From Fimbriimonadaceae bacterium (lineage in GTDB: Bacteria > Armatimonadota > Fimbriimonadia > Fimbriimonadales > Fimbriimonadaceae): a stretch of 15,430 nucleotides of DNA. The stretch is taken from contig JAIBBE010000231.1 of assembly GCA_019694835.1 (NCBI GenBank), positions 1-15,430 of the forward strand, read 5' to 3'. Shown here one piece after another: positions 15,429-15,430 of the stretch. A program made the position numbers and the translations under genes. A model generated the notes under the pieces. That model searched no databases and was not told the origin of the DNA. It saw only the letters and a list, made by a program, of their open reading frames with translations. Each line of letters begins with the position of its first letter. Within the stretch, counting starts at the first letter, position 1.

Positions 15429-15430
15429 TG

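Noticed and set aside
1..15430. CRISPR array, tRNA, rRNA or insertion sequence
   Set aside because: No regularly spaced repeats, RNA gene landmarks, transposase motifs or terminal inverted repeats were seen.

Overview
The window is a bacterial defence island beside a conjugation gene. GC content is moderately high, Shine-Dalgarno sites are strong, and the gene families are ones I associate with Proteobacteria (Burkholderiales- or Xanthomonadales-like accessory DNA). The lineage is inferred from gene content and codon use, not shown. There are no rRNA, tRNA, CRISPR or transposase genes.

Layout: (1) 18-1022 (+), a short relaxase, which suggests a plasmid or integrative conjugative/mobilizable element. 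(2) 1182-2168 (-), an HNH endonuclease whose N-terminal domain is also found in its divergent neighbour. (3) 2304-7759 (+), a tightly packed five-gene operon: HTH protein with the shared domain, PLD-nuclease/superfamily 2 helicase, 69-aa protein, DndD/Rad50-like ATPase with a zinc hook, and 116-aa protein. (4) 7756-11769 (-), a 1337-aa fusion of a Xre-type HTH and two complete N6-adenine DNA methyltransferase modules. Its stop codon overlaps that of the operon. (5) 12015-15202 (+), two translationally coupled genes forming a SPARSA system: a Sir2-APAZ NADase and a catalytically dead short prokaryotic Argonaute. (6) 15203-15430, a non-coding tail with a candidate terminator and small repeats.

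Parts 2-4 look like one modification-linked defence system built from a helicase, a methylase and an SMC-type ATPase. From memory this matches the Helicase-Methylase-ATPase (Hma) class. The double-methyltransferase fusion, the added HNH nuclease and the domain shared between HNH and HTH proteins are the unusual parts. I infer that the methyltransferase marks self DNA while the PLD-helicase, ATPase and HNH protein act on unmarked DNA. The Xre domain may control expression through a perfect 8-bp inverted repeat just upstream of the methyltransferase start.

Part 5 is an independent abortive-infection module. In studied SPARSA systems the Argonaute uses a guide RNA to sense invading DNA, and the Sir2 partner then depletes NAD+. 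The two systems together offer layered protection, restriction-like first and suicide second, carried on DNA that itself appears mobile.
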